Shown here piece after piece: positions 17,908-27,296 of a stretch of 64,000 nucleotides of DNA. The notes beneath the pieces were generated by a model. That model had not been told where the DNA came from. It did not search any database and saw nothing but the letters and a program-made list of their open reading frames with translations. Each line of letters opens with the position of its first letter. Positions within the stretch are counted from its first letter, which is position 1. Source of the stretch: Oribacterium asaccharolyticum ACB7 (GTDB taxonomy: Bacteria; Bacillota; Clostridia; Lachnospirales; Lachnospiraceae); assembly GCF_000238075.1 (NCBI RefSeq), contig NZ_JH414504.1:972504-1036503 (forward strand). Direction: 5' to 3'. Position numbers and translations under genes: made by a program.

Positions 17908-19179
17908 CTACTGTATTCTGACCCGTTCCACCTTATTCGGAAAGCAGAGCATAAGTTCCGTTCCTCCAAGATTAAAATCAGACGCGGAACGGAGATAGTA
18001 TAAACTGTCCTCCGTGGTTCCATTATAACGTAGACGACCGCTAAAGTCATAAACCTGATAGGTTTTCTCCTGATATAGGAAAATCTTATCTCCGCTGATT
18101 TCCATTTTACTTCCCATATAGGAAATCGGCTTATCAAAAAGCCTTTCTCCGCTCTTACGGAAAAGAAGCAGACGATAATTCCCCTTCCCCTTGTCCGCAT
18201 CCTTTGTATTATCCGCGAATACGGCAAGATAACTGTCATTATAGCAAATCATCCGGATTGTTCCTTCTATCCCTTCCTGTTTTTTCTCTTCCGGACTCGT
18301 CTTCACTCTTGTCGAGAAAAAACTCAAGCCGCCGTTATAAGCGACGAAGCTCTCCTCATTGGTAAAAAAATGTACTCTCCCCACTATTTTTCCGGAAAAA
18401 TTGTCTGTAAAGCCGCCTACCACTCGATCCGCTCCGACATTTTTTCCCAAGGAAGAAAAGTTATAGAAAACCACCCTGCTTTTTAAAACGGATTGCTCCA
18501 AATAGGAAAATGCTACTAAAAGTTCCTCTCCGTCTTTCGATGTGGAAAAGTCCATCGGGAAACCGTCTCCGCTCATTACGGAACGTATACCGATGTCCAA
18601 GTTTCTCCCCTCTTTGGAAAACACGGTGATATACGTACTGTCCTTGTCCGATAGCAGAGCATACACCACACCCTTTCCGGAAATAGAAAGCTTTTCAATG
18701 GGAAGAGGACTTTCTCCCTGTCCTACCAAACCGGATGTCGACAGAATAAAAAGTTTGGATCCGCTTTTCTCTCCGATAGCCATAAAGTCTCCATTAATCG
18801 AAACCACCGGACTTCCCATTTCATAAGCCTGATTCCAGATGAGCTTTCCCGTCTTGGAAAGATAGGATGCCCCGTCCTTGGAGAGCTTTACTACACCGTC
18901 TGCAAAAGAAAAATATTCTTGGGAACTGCCCTCTTTATCCGAAAAAGCCGTTGTCCAGCGGGTAGAAATACGAGAAAAGCGTCTCTTACTGTAAAAGAAA
19001 AAAAGAAGTCCCAAGAAGAAAAGCAGAAGAAAGACAAGCGGTAAAGAAAGCTTCTTGCGAACCGATGCCCTGCTTCTCCCTTCTTGCTCTTCCTCCTCCG
19101 GATTTTCTTTTTCCTTTTCTCCGAAAATGACATTCTCTTTTAATTTTCTTTTGCGAGATTCTCTTTCCTGATCCGACAC
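17908..19179 (-). CDS. DUF5711-like membrane-anchored beta-propeller protein
   Basis: 423 aa, GTG start behind GAGAGG. A charged cytosolic tail (residues 1-45) and one membrane helix (about 46-65) precede an extracellular part of repeated beta-strand blades with lines such as DGVVKLSKDGASYLSKTGK and DKIFLYQEKTYQVYDFSG. This layout matches DUF5711 proteins of Lachnospiraceae, whose role is unknown. It may be co-transcribed with glcK, 129 bp downstream. Confidence 0.7.
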   Translation of the reverse strand: MSDQERESRKRKLKENVIFGEKEKENPEEEEQEGRSRASVRKKLSLPLVFLLLFFLGLLFFFYSKRRFSRISTRWTTAFSDKEGSSQEYFSFADGVVKLSKDGASYLSKTGKLIWNQAYEMGSPVVSINGDFMAIGEKSGSKLFILSTSGLVGQGESPLPIEKLSISGKGVVYALLSDKDSTYITVFSKEGRNLDIGIRSVMSGDGFPMDFSTSKDGEELLVAFSYLEQSVLKSRVVFYNFSSLGKNVGADRVVGGFTDNFSGKIVGRVHFFTNEESFVAYNGGLSFFSTRVKTSPEEKKQEGIEGTIRMICYNDSYLAVFADNTKDADKGKGNYRLLLFRKSGERLFDKPISYMGSKMEISGDKIFLYQEKTYQVYDFSGRLRYNGTTEDSLYYLRSASDFNLGGTELMLCFPNKVERVRIQ

Positions 19180-19252
19180 CTTTATAACCTCTCTATCTCC
19201 CGGTCGTAAGCGATACCGGAAAATATCTTCCTTCGATTTTTACATCGCCTCA

Positions 19253-19290
19253 TAAAAAAATAGAGGGAACCAATATCCCTCTATTTTAAA
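19253..19290 (-). terminator. Terminator after the nucleotidyltransferase gene
   Basis: AAAATAGAGGGA pairs with TCCCTCTATTTT and a T-run follows on the minus strand; A-runs on the other side make it potentially bidirectional. Confidence 0.85.
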
Positions 19291-19315
19291 ACAAAACACC
19301 ATTTTTGACTATCTT

Positions 19316-20236
19316 TTAATTATAGAGCTTCTCCGGATACAGTCCTTCCGCAATGCACTCTCTTAAGGCCTCTTCAGCAAGTGCTTTGTCCTCATGATAG
19401 GTTACTCCAAACCAGCGATCATGGTCTGGAAGCACTTCGACTCTTCCTCTTCCTTCCAACATCAAATTATTGATTTCTCTCGGAAGCAGATATTCCGATT
19501 TCATTTCTTTACCATATTTGTCCAGCCATGCAGGGAATTTTTCCGTGACAAGATCCAGGAATTCTTCCGGAAGACCGAACATATTCATCGAGGCAATGGC
19601 CTCTTCCTCCAAGCAAACGGTTTCTTTTCTCTGGTTCAGTCCTCTTAAAACACCGTCCTCTTCTCTCTTGATTTCGTAGATTTCTTCGATAGATAAAAGA
19701 TAACCGTCCTTCGAAACATTGCAGATACCGCGGTTCACGGAACCGTTCTTGGAAAGTGTATTCTTTAAATGATAGCCCGCCATACACATTTCCAACATTT
19801 TTGTTTCAGGTCTTTCCTGCACCAGAAAATCATGAATCAGTCTGTAGCCTTCCTTTCCGTAAAAATCATCCGCATTGATTACGGCAAAGGGGCAGTCAAC
19901 CATATTTCTGGCCTGCATAAGGGCATGCGCAGTCCCCCAAGGCTTGCTTCTTCCCTCCGGAAGACTATAGCCCTTTGGTAAGGCATTCAGCTCCTGGAAT
20001 GCATAATGGACATCGGCAATTTTCTCGATTCTTTTTCCGATAATATCCCGGAATTCCTCTTCGATATCCTTTCGAATCACAAAAATCAACTTATCAAAAC
20101 CTGCAGCCAAAGCATCATGAACGGAATAGTCCATAATAATTTCCCCGAAGGGACCGATTTTCGCCAACTGTTTTATGCCTGCACCGTAACGAGATCCAAT
20201 TCCTGCCGCCATAACAATTAATGCTGTTTTCTTCAT
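19316..20236 (-). CDS. Sugar nucleotidyltransferase family protein
   Basis: 306 aa with the NTP-transferase signature MAAGIGSRYG near residues 10-20 and the metal-binding FAVINADDFYG near 117-127. The family joins NTP to sugar 1-phosphates for cell-envelope polymers. The later part (RGICNVSKDGYLLSIEEIYE) resembles proteins annotated only as NTP transferases, so the sugar cannot be named. It has its own AAGGAG site and is closed by a terminator; a kinase or transferase partner is not adjacent. Confidence 0.85.
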   Translation of the reverse strand: MKKTALIVMAAGIGSRYGAGIKQLAKIGPFGEIIMDYSVHDALAAGFDKLIFVIRKDIEEEFRDIIGKRIEKIADVHYAFQELNALPKGYSLPEGRSKPWGTAHALMQARNMVDCPFAVINADDFYGKEGYRLIHDFLVQERPETKMLEMCMAGYHLKNTLSKNGSVNRGICNVSKDGYLLSIEEIYEIKREEDGVLRGLNQRKETVCLEEEAIASMNMFGLPEEFLDLVTEKFPAWLDKYGKEMKSEYLLPREINNLMLEGRGRVEVLPDHDRWFGVTYHEDKALAEEALRECIAEGLYPEKLYN

Positions 20237-20314
20237 CTTTCACTCTCCTTAGAAAAGCAATTTCCTTTACCATACGAGAAAAAAACGCTTTCGTCCAGTA
20301 TATAGATATGGAAA

Positions 20315-20341
20315 ATCCCCGATTATCCAAAAATCGGGGAC
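20315..20341 (-). terminator. Terminator after the NlpC/P60 lipoprotein gene
   Basis: TCCCCGAT and ATCGGGGA form an 8-bp stem followed by TTTTCC on the minus strand, 11 bp past the stop codon. Confidence 0.65.
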
Positions 20342-20351
20342 AATTTGTAAC

Positions 20352-21953
20352 CTAGCTGAAAATTCTCCAAGCTGTTATAAAGTTTTTGGACCACCAACCG
20401 GAAAAGCTTCTGTGCACCACTCGGCCGTTGGAAGAGGATGCATCGATTACGGAACCTCCGCCGGCATAAATACCGACATGTCCGCGAACCACGACAATGT
20501 CTCCTTCTTGCAACTCGGATGCACCGACCTTTTTAAAACGGCCGGGACTTCGCCATCCGGAAGAAGTCATGTAGGAAGTCCCTACTCCTGCCTGGTTTAA
20601 GCACCAATATACAAAGCCCGAACAGTCAAAGGAATTCGGTCCCTTGGAACCCCAGACATAAGGGGAACCGATTTTAGAGGATGCAATGGAAATCAACGCC
20701 GATGCTGATCCGGATACGGTAGCACCGCCGGAACCGGAAGAAAATCCTCCGGATGGAGCGGCATTTCCGCCGCCTCCGGTATTCCCTCCGCCTCTTCTGC
20801 TATTTCCGTTATTTCCGTTCCTGCTGTTTTTCGGTTTGGATTTTGCGGAATTCGACTGCAAAATCTGTAAGGTCTTTGCGCCGACCGTGCCGTCAGCAGT
20901 AAGACCGTTTGTCCTCTGGAAGGAAAGTACGGCGTCTTTAGTCAGCTCTCCAAAGTACCCGGAAGCCTTGTCACTCGGCAAATATCCGTATTTTGCCAGA
21001 AGCTTCTGCATGTTCTGTACATCACTGCTCTGCTCTCCGAGACGCATACCGAAGGGTTTAGCCGATTCGGAATCCAAAATATGCCTGGTATCCGGACCGA
21101 GATAACCGTCCACCACCTGATCGTTTCTGGATTGGAAAGCACGAATTGCGTTTTGGGTGCTCAAACCGAAGTTTCCATCCGCCTCTCCGGACAGATAGCC
21201 AAGAGCAATCAGTCTGTTCTGATATTTCTTAACAATCTCACTCTGTTCTCCCAAAGCAATAATATTCGCCTTAACATCCTCGGAATAAAGCAAATCCACC
21301 GTAGCGGCCCCTACTGTCCCGTCCACAGTCAAATGGTTTACTTCCTGCAGTTTCTTTACAGCCGTTTCGGTATCCGCATCAAAAGTACCGTTAATCTGTC
21401 CACTTTCGGTAAGATACCCGAGATTATACAAACGATATTGAATCTTCGTAATATCGTCACCCTTAAAGCCGAGCTTTGCGGCATAGTGGGGGGCATTATC
21501 CGCCATGAGTGCATCCCAGGTATCTACCCCGGTGATTCCGTCCATGGATCGTCCCGTCTGTCGTTGGAAGTACTGCACGGCCTTGGAAGTTGCATCTCCA
21601 TAGTAAGTAGTCGGCTCATCATCTTCCATGTAACCAAGCTGCATGAGTCGTTCCTGCAAATCCTTTACCACAGAGTTAATCACACCCACGGTCAAATTAA
21701 CCGGTGCAAGTTCCTCTGCCTGCCCGTCAATAGTCACGCCTTCTATAGATGGAAGGACATTGGCATTGAGGCCGAGTGCCGCAATGGCAACGGACTCTTC
21801 TCCACTGTCTTCCGTAGTGAGAACAATATCGGAAGAAGAGGCGGCAGCTCGTTCCTGCTCCGTCCCCAATTTCTTTTCACAGGCACTTAAACCTACTATG
21901 GAGGACAGTAGAACGAGAGAGATACCTCGCTTTATCATTTTATTCTTAATCAT
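20352..21953 (-). CDS. Lipoprotein with four peptidoglycan-binding repeats and C-terminal NlpC/P60 endopeptidase
   Basis: 533 aa from ATG 21951-21953 (CCGGAG seven bases upstream); a longer frame to 22001 lacks a binding site. The signal ends in the lipobox LSAC. Four PG_binding_1 repeats follow, each with a core such as LQERLMQLGY or YQNRLIALGYL and ending DGTVGAKTL or similar. A Gly/Ser/Asn linker of about 45 residues leads to NlpC/P60 with catalytic Cys in FDCSGFVYW and His in RGHVGIYAG. By family it cleaves peptide stems in the wall during growth or daughter-cell separation, tethered to the membrane. Confidence 0.93.
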   Translation of the reverse strand: MIKNKMIKRGISLVLLSSIVGLSACEKKLGTEQERAAASSSDIVLTTEDSGEESVAIAALGLNANVLPSIEGVTIDGQAEELAPVNLTVGVINSVVKDLQERLMQLGYMEDDEPTTYYGDATSKAVQYFQRQTGRSMDGITGVDTWDALMADNAPHYAAKLGFKGDDITKIQYRLYNLGYLTESGQINGTFDADTETAVKKLQEVNHLTVDGTVGAATVDLLYSEDVKANIIALGEQSEIVKKYQNRLIALGYLSGEADGNFGLSTQNAIRAFQSRNDQVVDGYLGPDTRHILDSESAKPFGMRLGEQSSDVQNMQKLLAKYGYLPSDKASGYFGELTKDAVLSFQRTNGLTADGTVGAKTLQILQSNSAKSKPKNSRNGNNGNSRRGGGNTGGGGNAAPSGGFSSGSGGATVSGSASALISIASSKIGSPYVWGSKGPNSFDCSGFVYWCLNQAGVGTSYMTSSGWRSPGRFKKVGASELQEGDIVVVRGHVGIYAGGGSVIDASSSNGRVVHRSFSGWWSKNFITAWRIFS

Positions 21954-22150
21954 TCGATTCTCCGGATTTAAAAAAGGGAAAATATACTCGCTCTTTCCCA
22001 TATATTTCTAGTTTAAATTGCGGTTCTATGATAACATAAGAGCGTTTCTCATCCTATAAAGAAAATCTTAAAATTATTTTTTCTGATTTCTCATACTAGT
22101 ACGATAAGTTGAGAAAAAATGAACCGCATACTTTTGGAATAAGGAGATTT

Positions 22151-22870
22151 ATGAGATTAAGACATATTACCGGTTCGGAGGAATTCGTCTCCGACTCCCC
22201 CTTTGTGATTCAGAATCCGGAGGCATTAAAAGGACATTTTTCCGAAAAACTCTTTTCCAACGAAAATCCGCACGCTACGCAAACGATACTCGTTAAGAAT
22301 AAGAGGCCGCTTTGCCTGGAAATCGGTATGGGAAAGGGAAAATTTATTTTTGAAATGGCAAAACGAAATCCTGAACGGAACTTCATCGGCATTGAGCGGT
22401 ATGACAGTGTGCTCTTTAAGGCCATAAAAAGGCGGGAAAAGGAAGAAGAGGCCGGAACGGTCTTGAAAAATCTCTACTATATGAGCATGGATGCAAGATT
22501 TCTTTCGGAGGTTTTTTCTGCCGGGGAGGTCGATACGATTTACTTGAACTTTTCCGATCCCTGGCCGAAAAAGAGACAGGCCAATCGAAGACTCACAAGT
22601 CCGGTGTTTTTAAAACTCTATGAGCAAGTTCTTTCCGGGGACGGACATATTGAATTTAAGACGGATAACCGGGATTTATTCGATTATTCTTTGGAGAGCT
22701 TTCAGGAAAATGGCTGGGACATCCTCGCAAAAAGTTTTGACCTCCATCATGACGAAACTCTTTCCGAGGGAAATATTATGACAGAGTATGAAGAAAAGTT
22801 CTCCGCCAAGGGAAACCCGATTTGCAAGTGTATAGCAAAGAAAAATAAGACAAGAGAAAAGGCAGAGTAA
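22151..22870 (+). CDS. trmB: tRNA (guanine-N7)-methyltransferase
   Basis: 239 aa from ATG 22151, preceded by AAGGAG; an upstream in-frame ATG at 22109 has no site. TrmB methylates G46 of tRNA with SAM. Visible motifs are the SAM-binding LEIGMGKGKFIFEMA and the family signature FSDPWPKKRQANRRL. It is the first gene of a short plus-strand pair with the membrane protein 5 bp downstream. Confidence 0.95.
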   Translation: MRLRHITGSEEFVSDSPFVIQNPEALKGHFSEKLFSNENPHATQTILVKNKRPLCLEIGMGKGKFIFEMAKRNPERNFIGIERYDSVLFKAIKRREKEEEAGTVLKNLYYMSMDARFLSEVFSAGEVDTIYLNFSDPWPKKRQANRRLTSPVFLKLYEQVLSGDGHIEFKTDNRDLFDYSLESFQENGWDILAKSFDLHHDETLSEGNIMTEYEEKFSAKGNPICKCIAKKNKTREKAE

Positions 22871-22875
22871 AACAG

Positions 22876-23628
22876 ATGGAAAAAGGGATTTCCTTTCACA
22901 GTATTTATTATCGCTATTTTACCTTTATCTTCGCCCTTCTCATTCTATTTTTTTATGTTGTCGGAAAGAGACAGGGCTTTGACAGCTTAGATGTGGATCT
23001 TTCGGTTGTCAAACGAGATACCGCACGCTTTGCGTGCGATACTCGTTATGAACTAAAGTTAAGCCCGGGGGAGTTTGCCCTCTACGGAAACGGCATCCTG
23101 CTCCTCGTCTCTCTCCCTTTTTATTTTTATAAAAAACTGAAGGTGGGAAGAGAAGGGATTTATCTCCCTTCTATTAAACTTTTCGTGCCCTGGGAAGAAA
23201 TCAATGCGGTAAGCCATGTCTGGATTTCCGAAGCATGCCTCGTTAAAAAAGGAGGCGTCTTTCTTTATAACCGAAAATCCATCGTTTTCTATCGAAAAGA
23301 AAAGAAGCCAATCTGCGTTTATAACATCTCGCTTCTTTCCCTCTATGCCGTAAAATATTATCGACCGGAAATGCCCACAAATCTGTCCTTTGCAAGTCCG
23401 GCCACCTTATTCAATATTGGCCTAAACGCTATCTTTCTCTTGGAAGGCTACCTCTTTTATTTCCGGGGTCTGCAATTGAAATCTTTTATCCTATGGATAC
23501 TTTGCTACTTTTTTAAAGTATTCCTTCTTCCAATATGGATGCTGAAAAGAGAGAACCGCATCCATAGAAGTGACCTCCAGCATGACAGCTTACTAAGCGG
23601 AAATCGATCTGACGCGATTCATATCTAG
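22876..23628 (+). CDS. Uncharacterised membrane protein
   Basis: 250 aa, starting 5 bp after trmB. Hydrophobic segments lie near residues 13-29, 74-85, 185-200 and 205-220. The middle (GREGIYLPSIKLFVPWEEIN) resembles a PH-like or YcxB-like domain but I cannot name a family. Two oddities: residues 45-60 are encoded by a palindrome (GCACGCTTTGCGTGC at about 23031-23045), and the hydrophilic C-terminal 25 residues run into a repeat fragment at 23627, so the native end may have been replaced. Confidence 0.6.
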   Translation: MEKGISFHSIYYRYFTFIFALLILFFYVVGKRQGFDSLDVDLSVVKRDTARFACDTRYELKLSPGEFALYGNGILLLVSLPFYFYKKLKVGREGIYLPSIKLFVPWEEINAVSHVWISEACLVKKGGVFLYNRKSIVFYRKEKKPICVYNISLLSLYAVKYYRPEMPTNLSFASPATLFNIGLNAIFLLEGYLFYFRGLQLKSFILWILCYFFKVFLLPIWMLKRENRIHRSDLQHDSLLSGNRSDAIHI

Positions 23629-23643
23629 GTTAGCGAGAGCGTG
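23627..23643 (+). repeat. 17-bp fragment shared with the 2917-3234 hairpin element
   Basis: AGGTTAGCGAGAGCGTG is identical to 3161-3177. It overlaps the stop codon of the preceding membrane-protein gene. It is too short to prove a second element copy but is unlikely by chance within 64 kb. Confidence 0.55.
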
Positions 23644-23684
23644 CCCCTATTTCCCTATCTATGTAATGCAATCACAGAAAAACC

Positions 23685-24314
23685 CTAGAGTAAGTTTTCA
23701 TCATATACCGCTCTGCTTCCTCCCACAAACTTCGGTCTGACTCTTGCCGCGGTAAGATGGGCGGAGCCGAGCGTATTTTTGCTTAAGCGAAGCGGAACCG
23801 CCACCTCCTTTAAATGCATTCCTATAAAAGTATCTCCGATATCGATTCCGCCGTCTGCACGAACTTTTTCCAGAGCAACGGGGTTCGCAAAGTTCTCGTA
23901 TGCCACTGTTGAGAAGGAGCCTCCTGCCTTTTCTTTCGGAATCACGTTCACAAGATGGGGCATAAGGCCATGTGCCAAAGCGGCCTCTTTATCCGTTATA
24001 ATGGCACGGTTCAAATGTTCACAGCACTGGGTGCAGAGAAAAAGATCCGACTCATTTGCAGCTCGGTAAATTCCCCGAAATAAAGCTTCGGCCGTGGAAT
24101 AACTCGATGCCGTTCCGATTTTTTCGCCCAAAACCTCCGAAGTGGAACAGCCTACCACAAAAAGCTGCCCCTTCTTCAATTTTGCCTTTTCTATAAATTC
24201 ACCGGTAAGGAGGTAAACCTCTTCCTCCAAGGAATGAAGGTCTATTCCTTCCGCCAGAGCATTTTCCGTATGTACCATTTCCTGTTCTACAGCTTGCTTA
24301 TTCTCTCCATCCAC
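23685..24314 (-). CDS. ywlG: TIGR01440/DUF436 family protein (YwlG-like)
   Basis: 209 aa, GTG start. The conserved core is present: LFVVGCSTSEVLGEKIG, CTQCCEHLNRA, and near the C-terminus VGGSRAVYDENL. The family occurs widely in Firmicutes, usually near upp or glyA genes; its function is unknown. Here it stands between a plus-strand gene and the GH2 gene. Confidence 0.88.
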   Translation of the reverse strand: MDGENKQAVEQEMVHTENALAEGIDLHSLEEEVYLLTGEFIEKAKLKKGQLFVVGCSTSEVLGEKIGTASSYSTAEALFRGIYRAANESDLFLCTQCCEHLNRAIITDKEAALAHGLMPHLVNVIPKEKAGGSFSTVAYENFANPVALEKVRADGGIDIGDTFIGMHLKEVAVPLRLSKNTLGSAHLTAARVRPKFVGGSRAVYDENLL

Positions 24315-24382
24315 AATTCTTCCCGTTCCTTTCCATCTTATTTTCTTTAACCAATCTTGTTGCTGCGAGGTCTTTTTCCGCC

Positions 24383-26275
24383 TTAGAAGCAGGAATGATA
24401 CGCCTCCATCAGTTTTTTATTCAGCTTTTTGAGTATCTCCTTCGTAAGCTTATCCACCTTTCGATCATAACTCATCAGTCCGTTAATTTCCTCCTCAATG
24501 TCCGAGGTCTGCGTATAAATTGCCGCACTTAAGCCTTTTTCCACATTGGGGAAGATGTCCCTCTCCCACAGTTTTTCATAGGCCGCCGTTACTTCTTCCT
24601 CCGAAGAAAAGAATTTATAGCCGAACTCTTTCTTGCTCCACAAGTGCTCTTTTAGCGGAAAAGCATACCCTCCGAACTCCGTAAGTGCCACGACTCTGTT
24701 CTTCTCGGGCTTAATCTTTAAAGCATAACGGTAATTATGAATAGAAAAGAGATCCCCTCCCCCTTGATCGAACCATCCACAGGCCTCATTAATCAGCCTT
24801 GTCTTATCCCATTTTCGAAGTTTTTCGGTGGCAACACGCGCATCAAACTGTCCCCATCCCTCATTAAAGGGCGTCCAAAGTACAATGGAGGGGTGGTTGT
24901 ACAGTTCTTCCACCATTTCCTCCAAGTCCTTATAATACTGCTCTCTTCCCGCCTGGTCCTGCCTTGCAAAGAGTTTATAGTGACTGTCCTTGATTTTTCT
25001 GGCACCCTTATCCCAAACATTCGGAAAATCCGTCACAAAGAAATGATTGTAGGTCCCGCCTCCGCACGGCATATCCTGCCAAACAAAAATCCCCTCTCTG
25101 TCACAGTGGTAATAAAAACGATCCGGCTCAACTTTCATGTGTTTCCGAATGGTATTGAAGCCAAAGGACTTGGTCTTACGGATGTCGTAAAGTAATGCCT
25201 CATCGGAAGGAGCCGTCATTAAGCTCTCAGGCCAATAACCCTGATCCAAAAGGCCGGTAAAAAGGGTTGGCTTATTGTTTAAGAAGAAGCGCAAGATCCC
25301 CTTTTTATCTCTCCCGAGAGAAAGCTTGCGAAACGCAAAATACGATTCCACGCTGTCCTCTCCATACTGAAATTGGACCGGATATAAATAGGGTTCTTCC
25401 GTACTCCAAGGCTTTATTAGGGCAAGTTTACAGAAAAATTCCTCTCCCGGCCTTGCTTCTCCTTCATAGAGTAAATGCATTCCTTCCGTATGAATGGGCT
25501 TTTCTTCCGCTTCCTTTACAGGGTCGGCACCTTTCTCCCCTTCTTTTGTTTTTGAAGCAAAAATCTGCGGCTCAAAAATCCGAACATGCACACTTTCTTC
25601 GATTTTCTCCTCTTCTGCAGGGGAATTTACCGCAAAGGAAAAACGAACTCCCTCCTCATCCAAATCCGCTGTCATCTTCGCATACCTTAAATAATTTTTC
25701 GGTACTTTCTCAAGCCAAACGGACTTCCAGATTCCACTTTGTCCGGTATAGAAAATAGAAGAATAACGACAGTTTTTCTTCCACCTTTGCTTTCCTCTGG
25801 CATGGGGAACCGTCTCGCTTCCATCTGTTCCTCTCACCAGTAAAAGATTACTTTCCTCCGTGCACTGTTCGGAAATATCCATGCTGAAGCCGGTATATCC
25901 TCCCTTATGCTCTCCTACCTTTTCTCCATTTACAAAGACCTCGCATTCCTGGTCAACCGCACCGAAATGCAGAAGGAGCCTTTCCTTTTCGGGTTGAAAA
26001 GCAGAAACAAAGTTCTTTCTGTATTCAAAGACTTCATCGGGATTCAGCATTCGTCCCACTCCGGAAAGCTCCGTTTCCGGAGAAAAGGGAACGAGAATCT
26101 TTCCGCGAAAAACTTCCTTCCTATCTTCTTTTTGCACTACACGATAAATCCATTCTCCGTTTAAGCTTTGCATCGCAGCTCTCTTAAACTGAGGACGAGG
26201 ATGCTCCGGGAGAGGATTTTCTCTATTCAGTTTTTCTCCAAACACGGAAGACAATTTGTTTCTTAACTCGCTCAT
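24383..26275 (-). CDS. Glycoside hydrolase family 2 protein (beta-galactosidase/glucuronidase type)
   Basis: 630 aa from ATG 26273-26275 with GGAGAGACGGAA upstream. Order: jelly-roll sugar-binding domain (about 35-185), immunoglobulin-like domain (about 190-300), TIM barrel. The acid/base Glu is in TPFNEGWGQFD and the likely nucleophile Glu in ALTEFGGYAFPL. It lacks a signal peptide, so it cleaves imported glycosides in the cytosol. It starts 11 bp after the second permease gene, so transporter and hydrolase probably serve one sugar. Beta-galactoside versus glucuronide or mannoside cannot be decided from motifs. Confidence 0.88.
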   Translation of the reverse strand: MSELRNKLSSVFGEKLNRENPLPEHPRPQFKRAAMQSLNGEWIYRVVQKEDRKEVFRGKILVPFSPETELSGVGRMLNPDEVFEYRKNFVSAFQPEKERLLLHFGAVDQECEVFVNGEKVGEHKGGYTGFSMDISEQCTEESNLLLVRGTDGSETVPHARGKQRWKKNCRYSSIFYTGQSGIWKSVWLEKVPKNYLRYAKMTADLDEEGVRFSFAVNSPAEEEKIEESVHVRIFEPQIFASKTKEGEKGADPVKEAEEKPIHTEGMHLLYEGEARPGEEFFCKLALIKPWSTEEPYLYPVQFQYGEDSVESYFAFRKLSLGRDKKGILRFFLNNKPTLFTGLLDQGYWPESLMTAPSDEALLYDIRKTKSFGFNTIRKHMKVEPDRFYYHCDREGIFVWQDMPCGGGTYNHFFVTDFPNVWDKGARKIKDSHYKLFARQDQAGREQYYKDLEEMVEELYNHPSIVLWTPFNEGWGQFDARVATEKLRKWDKTRLINEACGWFDQGGGDLFSIHNYRYALKIKPEKNRVVALTEFGGYAFPLKEHLWSKKEFGYKFFSSEEEVTAAYEKLWERDIFPNVEKGLSAAIYTQTSDIEEEINGLMSYDRKVDKLTKEILKKLNKKLMEAYHSCF

Positions 26276-26286
26276 TTCCGTCTCTC

Positions 26287-27294
26287 CTACTTCTTTTGAT
26301 GGAAAATTTCCGACTGCATTGCTACAGACAGAATAACCAAAATGCCCATGATAATAGACTGCCAATGCACGGATATGGAGGATGGCAGGTAAGTGAACAG
26401 GGTATTAATAATATAATAAATCAAAATACCGAAAAAAGTTCCTGAAAATTTTCCCTGCCCGCCGCTAAGCTGGATGCCTCCGATTGCACACATGGCAATC
26501 GCATAGGTTTCATAGAGATTTCCGGCACTCAATGTAGCACTCCCGCTGCTGGATGTCAAAAAGACACCGGATAGAGCGGCAATAAAACCGGACAGAAAGA
26601 AAGCTATGCTCTTGATTTTCTTCACCTGAATTCCCATAAGCTTTGCAGCTTCTTCATTTCCGCCGCTGGCATAAAGTCGCATCCCGAATTTTGTATTTTC
26701 CGCCAAATAACGACAAAGAAAGAAAAAGGCAAAGAAGAATACAATCAGGACGGATATACCGCCCGTAACGCCGGGAATAAGATTGGAAAAAAGCTTTGCC
26801 TTGGCAAAGAGCAGAACCGGATCTTTAATGGCAACAGACTTTTTTGCTAATATTTGTACCATTCCTCTTAAAGCAAAGAGCATCGAAAGAGAGGCAATCC
26901 AGGAAGAAATTCGCATTTTGCAGACCAGGAATGAAATCATTGCTCCGGTAAGGACACCGACCATGATTCCGGCAAAAATTCCAAGAAATGGATTCACCTC
27001 CCCTACGAGTCCCATTACTACTCCGCTTAAGGCGAACACCGCTCCCACGGAAAGGTCGATTTCCCCGCTCAAAATAACGAACGTCATTCCCAAAGCCAAG
27101 AGCCCTCCGTTTTTAGACGCCTTCAAAAGAATGTTCATTGCATTTTCCAAGGAAAGAAAATGTTTATCCCGAAAAATCAAGCCGCTTAAAATACAAAGAA
27201 GCAGAAAGGCCAGGAAGGTCTTATTTAATGCCATTTTCTTAAAAACCGCTTTATCCGTTCGAACAGCGGACAAAGCCTTACTCTCTTTTTCCAT
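26287..27294 (-). CDS. Ribose/galactose-type sugar ABC transporter permease (second)
   Basis: 335 aa from ATG 27292-27294 behind AAAGGAG. It has eight to ten membrane helices and the RbsC/XylH signatures GALLALGMTFVILSGEIDLS-like (residues about 60-80) and AIGGIQLSGGQGKFSG. It imports a monosaccharide or small glycoside with the partner permease, ATPase and binding protein. It begins 2 bp after the first permease's stop, so the two form a heterodimer encoded in tandem. Confidence 0.92.
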   Translation of the reverse strand: MEKESKALSAVRTDKAVFKKMALNKTFLAFLLLCILSGLIFRDKHFLSLENAMNILLKASKNGGLLALGMTFVILSGEIDLSVGAVFALSGVVMGLVGEVNPFLGIFAGIMVGVLTGAMISFLVCKMRISSWIASLSMLFALRGMVQILAKKSVAIKDPVLLFAKAKLFSNLIPGVTGGISVLIVFFFAFFFLCRYLAENTKFGMRLYASGGNEEAAKLMGIQVKKIKSIAFFLSGFIAALSGVFLTSSSGSATLSAGNLYETYAIAMCAIGGIQLSGGQGKFSGTFFGILIYYIINTLFTYLPSSISVHWQSIIMGILVILSVAMQSEIFHQKK

Positions 27295-27296
27295 CC

